From Rhizopus arrhizus (taxonomy: Eukaryota; Mucoromycota; Mucoromycetes; Mucorales; Rhizopodaceae), in NCBI GenBank assembly GCA_024220505.1, contig JAKZZE010000030.1:467501-531500 (forward strand): 64,000 nucleotides of DNA, written 5' to 3'. The notes under the pieces were generated by a model that worked only from the letters and a program-made list of their open reading frames with translations, was not told the origin of the DNA and did not search any database. Below are positions 11,290 to 23,560 of this stretch, piece after piece; positions within the stretch are counted from its first letter, which is position 1; the number at the start of each line of letters is the position of its first letter. The position numbers and the translations under genes are program-made.

Positions 11290-12840
11290 TGTTACATTTG
11301 TCTATCCCAATCCCTTCATCTGTGTTCTATCAACATCAATACACTACCTACTTTGCTTCGCTCTGCTTTTTCAATCAGTATGAACTAAGCATTATCTTTG
11401 CCTCCTTCTGGTTCGTCTGGTTCTTCTGATCTTAATACTCTGATTTTCTTTAGTCTTCTCCTTTGCCTTCCTCTTTATCTTTCTCATATCCTTTGCCCAT
11501 GCCCATTAATATCCTGTTGTATGCTGTTGATAGTACATATACTAATTCTTGATTCTTGACTACAAGTAGAGTTCTCCAAATTATGCTGTGCTTAACTCAC
11601 ACGTTCCATCATTAATTCGCTTTCTATAAGTGCATCGTTATGACGTTGGTATTTACTCTGTGGATGGACCTGTTTATCTCAGTTTGTAATTCAATAGAGA
11701 AGACACCTCTGGCTTTGCAAGTATCTTGGAGGCTATTGTTTAATCTAATTGGATGAGTCTTGACTGTCAAAGGTATACTCTCTTGCTCTCCTATCGTCTG
11801 ATCGCTGCCATTATTCGTTCCCTAAGCTTGAATATGACCTAGCCATTACATGGTTTACATGAAAGGATGATGACGTGCTTAATGACATTCAAGGCTGGTA
11901 TCTATGTATGCTTTCGTTGGTGATCATCAAACTGTATCAAGAGGTGTGTTTTGGCTCATTTACAATCTATCATCAATGACATTCCGTGTTGATACCCTGG
12001 CTCTTGACTATCCTTCGCATACCCTTTCCTATGATTACGCATACATTTTATCATCATCATATGTTATTTGTTCGCCTTATCTTTCTTTTACCAAACCATG
12101 TCTCACTTCCTTTAAGTACATTTGTGTTTTGGTTGGATTACAAGCTACTAGCATCTTTCTTTCTTTGCTGCTCTATTCTTCTTTTGGAACATGTTTGACA
12201 GTATATTATATTCATCATATCATAAGTACCGATTATTGTTTTAAGTAATTTGGTTAGAATAATGTATAGTAGCAGTATATGTCGTGCTATATCTTTCTCT
12301 GTATTTCTTTAACTTTATGATGGATCTGAATAGGAAAAAGTTGGTAAACTCTGACGGTAAGACTTTTGATTTATGCTTCTTCTTTTTTTTTATCTGTTTA
12401 ATGTGCATTCCTAGTTCTGGTTGTTGAATTATTTCCAAGCTTGCTTTGCTATGAGAAAACGAATTTGAGGATATCACAGCTTATATAGCGCCATTCTTTT
12501 TTTTTTTAAAGATTAAAAATTGCTTGTCCATTATTTATAGCCGACGCAAGAAACTGTTTCAAACACTCCTAAGCTAATCTCGGTTGTAAAGTAAAATTCT
12601 GTGTATACATAAAAGAACATGAGATAAACACAAAAAGAAAAGAATAAAAAATAAAAATAAAAAAAGGGAAAGAGAAAGAGAAAGGGAAGAAAAAAGAGAT
12701 AATGTGTCACTCCATCAACTCAACATCAAAGGTAACCAAGTAAACACAAAGTCTCTTTCTCTCTTTCTCTTTCTCTTTCTCTTTTCTTTTATTCTCTTTT
12801 ATTTATTTATTGATAGATCATTTGTTTAAAGCATCGTCTT
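11290..12840. other. Intergenic, low-complexity, no gene recognised
   Basis: T-rich sequence with several short ORFs, all hydrophobic and without domain signs. Polypurine (12660-12700) and polypyrimidine (12750-12790) tracts lie close together and could pair or form triplex DNA. Confidence 0.4.
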
Positions 12841-12844
12841 GTAT

Positions 12845-13080
12845 CAAGTCATGTACATACAATGACTAAACATTTACAACTGTCTTTTCCCATTTCCATC
12901 ATCTTGTGTCACTTACCTTGACTTGACCTACTCTACACATATTCATCTCCTGAGTATCACTGTTCATTGTTGCATAGTCAACTACCAGATATACTTCTCT
13001 TATAGAGATTCCTTTAACTATTGATTATGCTTTTGTTTCGATAGATAAAGAATTGATGCTATCATGACCTTATTTCCTCT
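12845..13080 (-). repeat. Copy 1 of a dispersed repeat (inverted relative to 23.3-23.56 kb)
   Basis: Read on the minus strand, this segment matches 23285-23555 over roughly 230 bases with scattered substitutions. Shared landmarks are the block encoding REVYLVVDYAT and the block encoding MCRVGQV followed by an AAGTGACACAAGATGATG stretch. This copy has two stop codons in the frame that is open in the other copy. It looks like a decayed gene or repeat fragment of unknown origin. Confidence 0.6.
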
Positions 13081-14880
13081 TTAGATCCATTCTTTGTCTT
13101 CCATTGTCTATAACCATTGCTCTTTTTTTTTCTTTTTCTTTTTCCTTTTCTTTTTATAAAGTGCGTGTACATTGTTCGATATATCCACTAGCATAGGCCA
13201 TACATCCTATACAATATTGCAACTGAAGCAAAAGTAAAGGGTCATCATAGGGTTGACTATTGATACTGTTATTACTGCTTCCGTTTAGACTGTCTGTTTT
13301 GAAACTATTATGTAGAGAATATCCTAACTATAGAGTATGGCCAAACAGCTTTGTTAATTATTTCTCTTCTTTTTTTTTTTTGCTATACACAGTTAATTTG
13401 GCAGACTTGCATCTCGTGGTGGCAATCTTTCTCTCTTTCAGCTGATGAAATATTGTTGTTTATCCTTTTGTTATTCTTGCTATTGCATTATTTTTGGTGC
13501 GTTGTTAGCTATAAAGGTATATAAGGGGGGGAGGGGAAAGGGAGTTTCTTCTAAAGAAATGTGTCGAATTAAAGAGCATGTTGTAATTACTAACGTTGCG
13601 CCTTGAGTTGATGTTTTTTTTATGTTGAGAAAGGGATACAGCTATCTTTTTTTTTGTTTTGTTGGTATTTACTTCAGAGAGTTGTAATGCTGCTTTAACA
13701 AGATTCATAGTGTTTACAAACGAGAAGAAAAAGAGAAATCGTTGTTCAAATAAACTTTGTGCTTATGTAACACATTTTATTTATAACTCTAAACACAAGC
13801 ATCTTGTGCAACAATAGTGATACCAGAGCAGTTGTTCTCGATACACCCGCTTTAGAATCCGTTTCTCTTTTACCCTTTTCTGAATTTGGTCATCTCGTAC
13901 ACAGTCAGTCTGCAAAGACTCGACCTACTTGCTTACTTTTCCATATATATATATATGCTGATGTCTGTTTGTCATATTCTCAATTGCATCTATAATCGTT
14001 ATATAAAAAGAGAGAGCAAACACATTCTATTTCTTTATTTCATCGACATGAAAATAGAAATAAAACAATCTTTTATTCGCTACAACGTCTATTAGTTACA
14101 TGCTATCATTTATGCTTATAAGCAAGTAAGCGATACATTACCAAGTTCCTTAAAAGGAAGGTGAAATGAGGAAGTCGGGGTAGTTATGGTTACACGATGT
14201 GCCTTATTAGTCTAGCTTACTTGCTTGCCTTTAGTTTCTTTACTCATCCCTCCTCATTCTCCATCATTCCTACAAACATACTCTCTCTTAACCAAATAGT
14301 TTTAGACATATAAAAAGCAGAAAAAAAGGAAACAGCCAAACAAAAGAACAGTAGCAGTTACTTCTTCATCTCTTGTCTTCATCTGAATGCAAACCTGTAT
14401 GTGGAAAATAAAAAACAAAAGAAGCTTTCTAAAAGAAAAAAAAAAGGAAAACAGACAAAGCATACTATTAATATACTGAGTATATAGCATACATACTGAC
14501 TGAACAACAAAATAAAATAAAAGACTTGGTTTACCACTCATTAGATTCCTTTTGAGAATGTTGACTTAGGAATCTCAACTTTACCACCAGCTTTTTTCTT
14601 TTTGTTTTTCTTTTTCTTTGCTTTGGCAATCATACACTACCTGGTCTTGTGTTTATTTCATTACACAACTTGACTTTTCAATTAAAAGAGTAGAGATAGT
14701 ATTAGAGAAATGCTTGGTATAACAAGTGGTTTAAAAACAAATAAATGGCTTAGGTAAAAAGCGAAAGGTAAAAGACAAGAGCAATACTAGGAAGTTTTTT
14801 TTTTTTTCAAAAGTGATTTTTCATTTTTATTTAATACAAAAAAAAAGCTGACATTCTTGGCCATATTTTCAAAATGAAAA
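13080..14880. other. Intergenic, no firm gene
   Basis: AT-rich with homopolymer tracts. The only item of note is a 30-codon minus-strand ORF (14541-14633). It starts with ATG, is very rich in lysine and ends KVEIPKSTFSKGI. It could be a last exon of a nucleic-acid-binding protein, but no upstream exon was found. Confidence 0.35.
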
Positions 14881-14881
14881 T

Positions 14882-14930
14882 ATGTTTCCAGGCACCGCCA
14901 CGTGGAGGCCATGTCTTTAAGTGCCCTTCG
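14882..14930 (+). repeat. Left arm of a 48-bp imperfect inverted repeat pair
   Basis: Begins ATGTTTCCAGGCACCGCC and contains CACGTG. The same sequence occurs inverted at 17511-17559 with one small mismatch block. The 2.58-kb interval between the arms has no recognisable protein. Confidence 0.75.
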
Positions 14931-17200
14931 CATTCGTTTGTTTATACTGTAAAGGAAATCGACATTGGTGGCTACTCTCCGGCGTCAGCCGCTAAACCTT
15001 TTCCATCGAGTAGGCCTGAACAATGAACAGACGAAACCAGTAAAGAAACAAAAAATTCTGTAATTTGGCTCCTCCTTTTATACTTTTTCTTTAGAAAAAT
15101 TATTTGAAAAGAGGTCACTTTCTTAACAGTCAAACCAAAGTCACTTGCAGCAAAAGGATTTCATTTGTTCCTTTGGTTACATACGAGTACTAATTCAGTA
15201 ATTTTCTTTTTCCTTCATTCCTTGTTCATAAATAAGTATTGCTTCTTGTTCTAAATAATCCAACAGCATAGTCCATATTAATACTCCTTTCCATTCATTT
15301 AATGCGGCACTCCGTACAAAAATAAGACAGCTTTTGGACTGATAGCTAAAGCCGGGGATCTTATTCGATAAAGTTCATCTGAGATGACTTCGGACGATAG
15401 AAATTATAGCTTTTTGTAGACAATATGATATAAAAGGTTCAATATATTTCACTATACAAAAGAATCATTCTTTAATAAATACAAAAATTGAATGATTACC
15501 AAGCAATAATAACATAAATTTTAATTCAAAGCAGAATATGAGCAGTTATAAAATTATTTTTTTCTAAAAGCAATTGGATATATTTTATTCCGACAAAGCT
15601 TTATATCTCATTTCTAATGTATTTTAAAACCTAGAAATTATGACATGAGACTATGACTACAAAATTAAGCATACATAGTCTTAAAATCAACACTATAATA
15701 GCGATATTCAAGTTTATATGACGATAAATAGAAATACTTATGATCACTAATGAATCATATGACTTTGCTGTTCAGCTCATATTTTGCATGTCCATATAAC
15801 CTACCAATATTGAGCACACACAGTCCAAAGTTCAATAACACTCACTATAATCAAGTGTGGCTTTTAATTATTATTCTCACAACATTTTGTTTCATTCTAC
15901 TACTATTCCTTTAGTACACTGAACAAAGTATATGGAGAAATCCTGATTATTTTTTTTCTTCGTGAGTTATAAAACATTATGACATTCTAGCCATACGATA
16001 TGCCCTCTATTAACAAACTCCAACAACAGCTATTCCCAGCAGCTATAGTATCAACAGTAAAGAATATGTAATAAAGCAATAAATTTATTCCTTTTGTGAT
16101 TTGTTCATTTGGTCCCTCACTAGAATACCATCGTGCTCTCCTTTATCTTGCAGTAATTTTTTCCTATATTTGCATGGTTTGTGGAGTATTAACAAGAGGT
16201 CGTTTGTAATCATGTCGGCAAATTTCAGAGAATATCAAAAGCATACAGGAAGAAACTACAAATCCTTCACTCATAAACTCCTCTTCCAAACGTTTTTATT
16301 GCTAAACAGTTTTGCTCCACACTTGACTAAGACTACAGCTCAACCTATTTCAAGAAACGTGTTAATAAAAAAAGGAGTAAACTAGATATACATTGAATGA
16401 AACTAGATTTGTCACCAAGCAATAAATAAACAGCACAGAAGAGAACATAGCATAGAAAGAACAATGAGATATGATATGTTCACAAAGTATCTCTTGATGC
16501 TTCTTCATATTCAATTCCATACAAAGGAATGAGTAGATAAAGGACAAGATAACCCTCTTTGATTAGATATCTTTTTGGCAAAAGTCATCATTTTATTACA
16601 TTCCTTCTTCTTTATTGTGCTTGACGTGATTCATGCTAGGGAAAATAAAAGGCGTTGGTTATTTCTAGTAATAAAGTGACATATGAAGTAGACTTGACTT
16701 ACATTCTATAAAAGACTGTAGCATCATCATTATGCAACACTGAATCCTAGGGTATTAATTCTGGATCTATAGAGCGTTATTACACTTTTCAGAGACCCTG
16801 TGATTTCTAAATATTTTTATATGCTTCCTTGTCAACTGAGAGTGATGACTAGGTCAAAGTAGAATGATCATGTAAAACCCTAGGGCTTGTGCTTCACTGG
16901 TTCTAAGGACGAATTGACTAATTTAGTATAAAAACAAGCTTTATCGCATAGTTACTTACTGGTTATGTTTCAATATTATGACGATAAGGGGTAGAAAATG
17001 ATTGAAGATAATGGTTTCTTTTAGATTTTAACTGATGAATGATACGATAAAAGCTTGAAGAGTGAGAGAAAAAAGGATTCTCATGGTCAAAAATGTAACA
17101 AACGGACTATTTTGCAGGAGCTTTTTTTTTTTTTTTTTTGTTAATTTCTTGTCATCGCGTCATACCAACACAGACTAAGTTTTGATAAGATCAAAAAATG
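14931..17200. other. Gene-free interval between inverted arms
   Basis: AT-rich sequence bounded by the 14.9/17.5-kb inverted arms. No ORF with recognisable domains. A short, relatively GC-rich segment at 14930-15020 encodes a 50-residue proline/serine-containing stretch in one frame that I cannot assign. Confidence 0.35.
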
Positions 17201-17208
17201 TATAAAAG
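17201..17208 (+). promoter_or_regulatory. TATA box upstream of a 16-bp repeat leader
   Basis: TATAAAAG followed by a pyrimidine-rich stretch (17226-17245) and then A/C-rich leader-like DNA with tandem repeats. This is the layout of a fungal core promoter and 5' UTR, but no convincing coding sequence follows. The 74-codon ORF starting at 17529 overlaps the inverted arm and is not convincing. Confidence 0.4.
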
Positions 17209-17290
17209 GGAGCCAGATCCGATATATTTTTTCTTTCTCTACCAATCACGACAGCACAGTAAGTCAGCAACACAACACACCAACAACACA

Positions 17291-17402
17291 GTAGATCAGT
17301 AACAAAGTAGATCAACAATATAGTAGATCAGCAACAAAGTTGATCAGCAACAAAGTCGATCAACAATATAGTAGATCAGCAATAGTGTAGATCAGCAACA
17401 CT
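17291..17402 (+). repeat. 16-bp tandem repeat, seven units
   Basis: Seven consecutive units of the form GTAGATCAGCAACAAA, each 16 bases, with substitutions at positions 2-3, 9-10 and 12-16. Two sub-types (ending CAACAAA or CAATATA) alternate. The core GATCA is nearly invariant. Confidence 0.85.
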
Positions 17403-17510
17403 GAGAGAGTTACAGCAATACAACTCTACACCTTTACCAGCTCAGCAGGGGTTCTTCGATTTATTGCTTACGCTTTATCTGATTCTCCCCTTTTTGGAAA
17501 AAAGAACGTA

Positions 17511-17559
17511 GAAGGGCACCTATTCGACATGGCCTCCACGTGGCGGTGCCTGGAAACAT
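17511..17559 (-). repeat. Right arm of the 48-bp imperfect inverted repeat pair
   Basis: Reverse complement of 14882-14930, including the CACGTG palindrome and the GGCACCGCC block. The arm lies about 110 bases after the 16-bp repeat array. Confidence 0.75.
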
Positions 17560-18385
17560 GTCTTTACTGTAAGGACATGGCTAACAATGTCGACTTTAGT
17601 ACATGTACTTTTATATGTATCCTATGTAATAAAATCATTCTTTGTCTTTCTCTCTGTCTCTCTGTCCCTTTCTCTCTTTCTCCCTTTCTCATGTTACTTA
17701 CATTGTTTATTATATTCTTTGGCTTCTTTCATGTCTTCAAGCAAGTCCACTAGCTTCATATATATATAGATCATCATCCTTAGTGTACAAAGGAAGAGAG
17801 CTGAAATAGATTTGTATAAATCCATGCTTTCTTTGTCTTATATCCGCAAGCCAAGGCTTTAATACTATGTAAATATTGAGACAAAATACCAACCATATAC
17901 ACTTTATAGCCTCAGTCCTATTACCTTTTACAAATAGTATGGTCACAACAGTTGATCTAAAGTATATTTTGCTATTCTTTCTTGGTTGAGCTTTCATTCT
18001 TCATTCACCATTACTTCGTTATTCATTCGTTATTCATTCATTACTTGTTATAGCAATGATATTGTCAGCAGAGAAAGAGAGTGTTCTTGTGAGTGTACAA
18101 AAAAAAACATATGCCAGCCAATATTCTCTGCTGATGAACGAAAAGTATTCAAATAAACCATGAAAGAAGCTTCCTTATCCTCTTAGAGATATTAGTAAAG
18201 TAATAGAATATGTTGTCAGAATGACTTACATTATGTTGTCCATTCCTTCTAGATTGACCCATCTATTCAACTTTTTCCTTCACATGAAGTAGATCTGGAC
18301 GACATTAGGACAAGCAATTCCACTTTGTAACACAAATATATATATTTGACAAGTACTTACGAAGTGAATAAAAAAGAAATGAAAA
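17560..18385. other. Intergenic, no gene recognised
   Basis: Contains a CT-rich microsatellite (17640-17695) and AT-rich DNA. ORFs here are hydrophobic repeats of low complexity. Confidence 0.35.
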
Positions 18386-18615
18386 GAGAAAGAGAAAAGA
18401 AGAAGAAGAAAAGAAAGAAGAGAAAGAGAGAACAAAGAAATAGGATCGACAACAATGTGCCTTAATTGATTTCATTGTCCGTCAATGACAGATAAGATCA
18501 CGTGAAGGAAAATGACCTTGTCGGACAATGAAATCAATTAAGGCACATTGTTGTCGATCCTTTTTCTTTGTTCTCTCTTTTTCTTCTTTCCTTTCTTCTT
18601 CTTCTTTTCTCTTTC
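18386..18615. repeat. Long perfect hairpin (foldback element)
   Basis: A 39-base arm (18443-18481, starting GGATCGACAACAATG) is repeated as an exact reverse complement at 18522-18560, separated by a 40-base loop. Outside this core, a purine-rich stretch (18386-18440) pairs imperfectly with a pyrimidine-rich one (18561-18615), extending each arm to nearly 95 bases. No ORF uses it. It looks like a miniature inverted-repeat (foldback) element or the source of a hairpin RNA. Confidence 0.85.
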
Positions 18616-19147
18616 ACTTATCATCAAAAGGTTTGCTTATGCTCAGTTAGCTCCAAAGTACAAGATTCACAACAACTTCTTTTGTCATTTTTGGGATCTA
18701 AGGATTCTAATGAAGTCTACAAATCTTTCAAGTAAATGTAACAACATTATGACTTTGGTCAACTTGACAACTTTTATTATAGATGTCTTCAATCCTTATA
18801 GACTATATATTCTGTTCTTAATAAAAAGAAAGAAAGAAAGAAAGACATTGCTTCAATCGAATGTGAAGATTAGGTTAATCCTCGGAATGTGCTTAGATCT
18901 GTAACTAATTGCTCCTGTAAGAGGTCAATACATTTGATCAAGCTATGCTATAGCCTTATGGCAGTAGGAATTAAATGAGCTCAAATTGGTTTATATGTGT
19001 CAAGTACCAATGATATGGACACAATGCTCATAAAAGAGTAAGCAGCATAAGGAGTTGGCAGACACTGTTGTGTCATTGACTCATAGCGTATAACATGGAG
19101 ACAAAAGGTATTGTGGCTTATATGCAGCAGCATTTTTACAATGACAT

Positions 19148-19225
19148 TCATAGTAATAGATAGTAATAGATAGTAATAGATAGTAATAGATAGTAATAGA
19201 TAGTAATAGATAGTAATAGAGAGTA
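19148..19225. repeat. 10-bp microsatellite (AGTAATAGAT)n
   Basis: About seven to eight near-perfect copies of a 10-base unit in an otherwise gene-free stretch (18620-19370). Confidence 0.85.
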
Positions 19226-19372
19226 ATAGATAGATAATGGAAAGACAATGTGTTTCGAATGGATACATATTAAGGTATGAGCAATGATATATAAGTATAA
19301 TTTTTATTACAAAACTAATCTATGACTAGATTAGTTTTTTTAGGGTATCAAAAGGAATGGAATGGATGGAAG

Positions 19373-19891
19373 CTATTGGTAGCGGCAACCACGCTTAAAA
19401 TATCTACGCTTCTTCACCAAGCAAGCATCAGATCCTTGTTCTCTTTCTTCTTCCTCATCTTCTCTTTGTTTGCGCTTCTTGCTTCCTTGCGCATCCTTTT
19501 CTTTCTTTTCATCTTCTTCTTGCTTCTTCTTTTCTTCAAGCAGGCGTGCTCCTTCATCCAGCCTTCTTGCCAACGCCTGCTTTTCCTCCTTGCTCATCCT
19601 TTGTGGCTTAGGACGAAGCAAGTACTCCAACCGATCCACCTCATCCACACACTTGTTCTTGAATCTATGAATGCAAATAGGTATTGGTAAGATGTTCTTA
19701 TTAACGTTTATACACAAAAACCAAGCTTACCGGTTGCTTAAGGCGATCAAACGCAAAGAAACAATATCCTTGACGCGACCGCCATCCAACTCACTGACCA
19801 TAGGACGGCTGTTGAAGCCATCCAACCTTTTCCTTGTTATACGCAGTACTTCATTAACAGCTTGTAACTTGCGGGCTAACTTTCTTGGCAT
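19373..19891 (-). CDS. Hypothetical two-exon coiled-coil protein, 150 residues
   Basis: Exon 1 (19891-19731) starts MPRKLARKLQAVNEVL; exon 2 (19664-19373) ends ...KRRYFKRGCRYQ. The 66-base intron has GTAAGC and CATAG ends, and the joined frame is 453 bases including the stop. The first part contains a helical region with the motif DGGRVKDIVSLRLIALSNR. Residues about 70-130 form a highly charged Glu/Lys/Gln coiled coil, ending in a basic Lys/Arg cluster that could be a nuclear localisation signal. No known domain is recognised. A nuclear or nucleolar role is inference from the basic tail. Higher GC than the surroundings supports a real gene. Confidence 0.65.
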
Positions 19892-20155
19892 GTTTTTAAA
19901 GTAATTTTTTTTTGAAAGATGGAAAAGAAAGAACAGTTTGACCACAGTTTTTATGCTTATGTCGCGCAATCAAAAACACCAATCAAAGACTTCAAAATTC
20001 AAAAGTTGGATATAAGGTTTGATGTCCCCTTTTATGGTAATGATGGATAAGGATTTTATCAGTTTTGAGTGTATTGTATATATTTAGGTCATTGATTTGT
20101 ATATAGATATTATCTCATAAATATATGATAGGTGAATTACTTGACCGGGCATTAT

Positions 20156-20535
20156 CACCAAAAAAAAAAAAAAAAAAAAAAGAGCATCGCTGACTTTTAT
20201 CGGGCATGAATCTAGGTGATGAATGCGACTTTTAAAGTACCCCTGCCCATAATATTGAATAGTAACCATGAACATATAAAATCAATTTACAATGGGACTG
20301 GAGCTTTTAAAGCCAACAACTGTTGAATTATAGCATCACAACATTAAAATAAAGTAAGTTTGTTACTACATCATTGCTTTCTGATCTTGTTTAAATCGGC
20401 GATGTATAAAAATAGCTTTATATTGCTTTGGTTTTTATCAAAATGCCCTCTGTAGTTACAAACTGAGCATAGAAAGCAAAGTATAAAAAGAAAACAGATT
20501 ACTATCGATTCTTTTTTTTTTCATTATACATTATT
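20156..20535. other. Short intergenic stretch with TATA box
   Basis: Poly(A) tract at 20160-20181. A TATAAAAAG box at about 20482 precedes the ORF at 20536. Confidence 0.35.
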
Positions 20536-20820
20536 ATGGTTAACCCAGATCGAGAAGATTCTGCTGTCCCCGTGTTCCCTGTGAGTCATAATGCACAGGA
20601 AATACACGAAGATGAGGTGCTTTTGGTGCGTTTTGTGGATGTGTTTGACGTTGTGATTTATCCGACGGGTGATCACAGTGTTCCCGTCTGGGGTGGTCTT
20701 GGAAGTGGTGCTGTTCCGTCGGCAAGTGATGAAGCCGACGAGGATGATCAAGTGGCTCCGCTCTGGTTGCTGGCAACGGAGCTGGCAATGGAGCCTGAAG
20801 ATGACCAGGCTGTGCCTTAG
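20536..20820 (+). CDS. Small acidic hypothetical ORF, 94 residues
   Basis: ATG-initiated, 54 bases after a TATA-like box, with GC content visibly above its flanks and followed by a long T tract at 20821-20846. The protein is acidic (many Asp/Glu), rich in Val, and carries no recognised domain or signal peptide. An antisense ORF of similar length overlaps, so which strand is coding is not proven. It may be a recent or lineage-specific gene, or chance. Confidence 0.35.
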   Translation: MVNPDREDSAVPVFPVSHNAQEIHEDEVLLVRFVDVFDVVIYPTGDHSVPVWGGLGSGAVPSASDEADEDDQVAPLWLLATELAMEPEDDQAVP

Positions 20821-20849
20821 GTTTTTTTTTTTTTTTTTTTTTTTTTGCT

Positions 20850-23280
20850 TTTAATTAAAAATAAATTGTAAATACTTTCTTCAAAGCCTTAAGATTCAAT
20901 TTTTTATTATATTCTAATATGGTTTTTTAAATTGTAATCAGCTGTTCTTCGAAGTTTTGAAATAAGACATAGGTTAACAAACGTTACTATGGTGATGACA
21001 AATAAATCCTTCAAGTTCAATAATGATTAGAACGGCATACTATTTTGTTGCCATAGGACATTACATTATTTCTTGTTCCTCCAGTACAGCTGTAGCATGT
21101 TATTTCGTTTTTATTTATTATTTACATGACACAAAGATGGTGGAGTATAAAAAAAATGGTTTTACGACATTTTCGAACGAAAAATAATGTTTATATTTTG
21201 AGAACTTTTCAAGATACTGACTGAATGAAACATAACATGTTGATGACTATAGTTACTCTATTTCTGCTATCTAATATCTTGCTTATTGATATATATTTAA
21301 CAGAAAGAAGAGGAAGAAGAGGAAGAAGAGGAAAGCACGATAATTTGCTATTGAGGTTGTTTCAGTTAAAACTTTAAATTTATTGATGCTCTTGTCCTAT
21401 CACAATGAAATATGAGAAAGCAAATACATTACATTGGTCTTAGGATTATTTGTAGAAAAATGATATTAATGACTTTCTGATATAAATATGAGTCTTGACT
21501 TTATTTTTTTAATATTTCATATTTCAATATTGGTTGGTTACAAAATAATAATTTCCTGTTTCGGCCACATTATCGTTAAAACAAATAAGATAACAGACTA
21601 TTAGTTTGTTTTAAAGACTTAAAAACGTCTTTTGTAGAGTATTATTTACAATTGAAATAAAGAAAGAGAGAGAAAGGGAAAGGGAAGAAATGAACTGATG
21701 GTTGTTACTTCATTAATGTACGCTATGCTTTGTAAGGAATGAGCATCAGAGCATCAATTCAAAAATATAATCACAAGCGTTTCTCATGAAATAAAAAAAT
21801 ACCTCATACGCCACGAAACGTAAATATAAATAAAAGATAACCTTTTATCCCCCTCCTTTTTCTTTCTTTCTTTTTTTCTTTCTTTCTTCATTCCTTTCCT
21901 TGGTATTCATCCTATTTTGCAAGCAACTGGGTAAAAATAATCATGTATCTTTCTTGAACGCTATTACAGTCTATTAGATAGAGATTCCGTCGTTTGTCTC
22001 CCTCCCATCTGTCCGGGGGTGCGGGGGTCTCTTTCTGACGTTAAACGGGATAAAGAGAGGAGATAGAAATGACAGTACCTCCACGCGGTTATCTCTGGGC
22101 AACGTATTTCTTTCTTTAAGAATGAAATACGGCTAAACCTGTCATGAAAGGGTAAGATAGAGATATGATTATTATTGCTATTACTATTATTATACATAAA
22201 TAAAGACCTCTTGTTTTATTACTATTATTTTTGTTATCGAATTGAAAATAAATCTCTCTTCTTTCTTATCTTATGACTCTTTATAAGCGCGTCATTTTTA
22301 TACTTTCTATACGTTCTGTCGACGATAAAAGATGGTTTGTTGAAAGGCCAAGTAGAATGGCAAGGTTAACTAGTTAATTTCGAAAGCTAATGCTAATAAT
22401 CGTTGAACAGAATGTAATCTCAAAGTGAGCAAAAAAAATGAACTCAATGCTCCACCGACATCTCTTTCCATTAACTATTATGCTATTCAATAACATTATG
22501 TTGCTTGGTTGGTCTTTTTTTATTTTTTTTACGAATTCCTCTTGATCGTCTCTCAAAGCATTCCAACCAAGCAGCCCTTGTCAGTTTACCATCTTAACCA
22601 TCGTTTTGTCTCTTTCATACTATTATATTATCATTTTAGTCATTACAATGACAACAAGATACTTGTATCATCTATTAGCATGTGAAATAGAGGAGCTTTG
22701 GCATGACTGATAGGACATTCCTAAGACTGGTAACAAAAAAGGAAAGTGTGCGCTCAGGGACGGAGATAAAATTGGCGCGAGGCCTTGAGCAAAGTTCCCT
22801 TTTTTGTCTTTTTTTTTTTTTTTTTCTCTCTCTCTCTCTCTCTCTCTTTTGCTTTTCTTAGTTCAGTTACTATACAGTCGACAGTATGACACTAAATAAA
22901 ATAAACAAAAATAGAAATGATATAGAGAAAGAAGAAATAAAAAGAAACAAGGGGTCAAAGTGAAAAGGAATGCAGCTTTAGATTACCCGATTAATTAGCA
23001 AAGAATGAAAAAACAAAAAAAAAACGAGTCAAACAAACAGCTTTACAACCTCTAGCTTTAGTAAAGTAATAAAAGAAGAAAAGAAATGAACGAGAGCCAG
23101 ATGAATATATGATATTCCTAGATTCACTATGCTCTCTATTCCATCCAGTATACAATATGGAACGTAAAGTGACACTTGTGCATAGTAGGGTAGGATATAG
23201 AAATATCAATCATTCCGTGATCCAACTACCTTATTTGATGACTGCAAAGGAATGGAAAAAGGAAAGAAAAAGGTAGAGCA
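20850..23280. other. Intergenic, low-complexity, no gene recognised
   Basis: AT-rich with GA/CT tracts at 21300-21340, 21660-21690, 21860-21900 and a CT microsatellite at 22826-22848. A GC-rich patch at 22008-22110 stands out but has no recognised product. Confidence 0.35.
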
Positions 23281-23560
23281 ATGATTGCAGATAATAAAAG
23301 ACAAGTGGTGGATCTAAAGAGGAAATATGACCATAATAGCATCAATTTATTGGCTATCAAAACAAAAGCAAAAGCAATAGTTAAAGGAAGGACTATAAGA
23401 GAAGTGTATCTGGTAGTTGACTATGCAACAATGGACAGTGATACTCAGGAGGTGAATATGTGTAGAGTAGGTCAAGTCGAGGTAAGTGACACAAGATGAT
23501 GAAAATGGGAAAAGACAGTTGTAAATGTTTAGTCGTTATATGTAATTTATATAAAGTATG
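23281..23560 (+). repeat. Copy 2 of the dispersed repeat (open 72-codon frame)
   Basis: Matches the minus strand of 12845-13080. Here the frame is open from an ATG at 23281 to a stop at about 23497 and contains REVYLVVDYAT and MCRVGQVEVSDTR. A possible splice donor (GGTAAGTGAC) occurs near the end in both copies. The product is not recognised. Confidence 0.5.

Noticed and set aside
17291..17402. CRISPR-like or tRNA-like repeats
   Set aside because: Head-to-tail 16-bp units without spacers and no cloverleaf.
19322..19690. 122-residue plus-strand ORF over the coiled-coil gene
   Set aside because: Antisense shadow of exon 2 of the minus-strand gene; Leu/Phe-rich composition arises from complementing Lys/Glu codons.
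22008..22110. GC-rich patch as a gene or RNA
   Set aside because: No extended ORF with sensible composition and no recognisable RNA structure.
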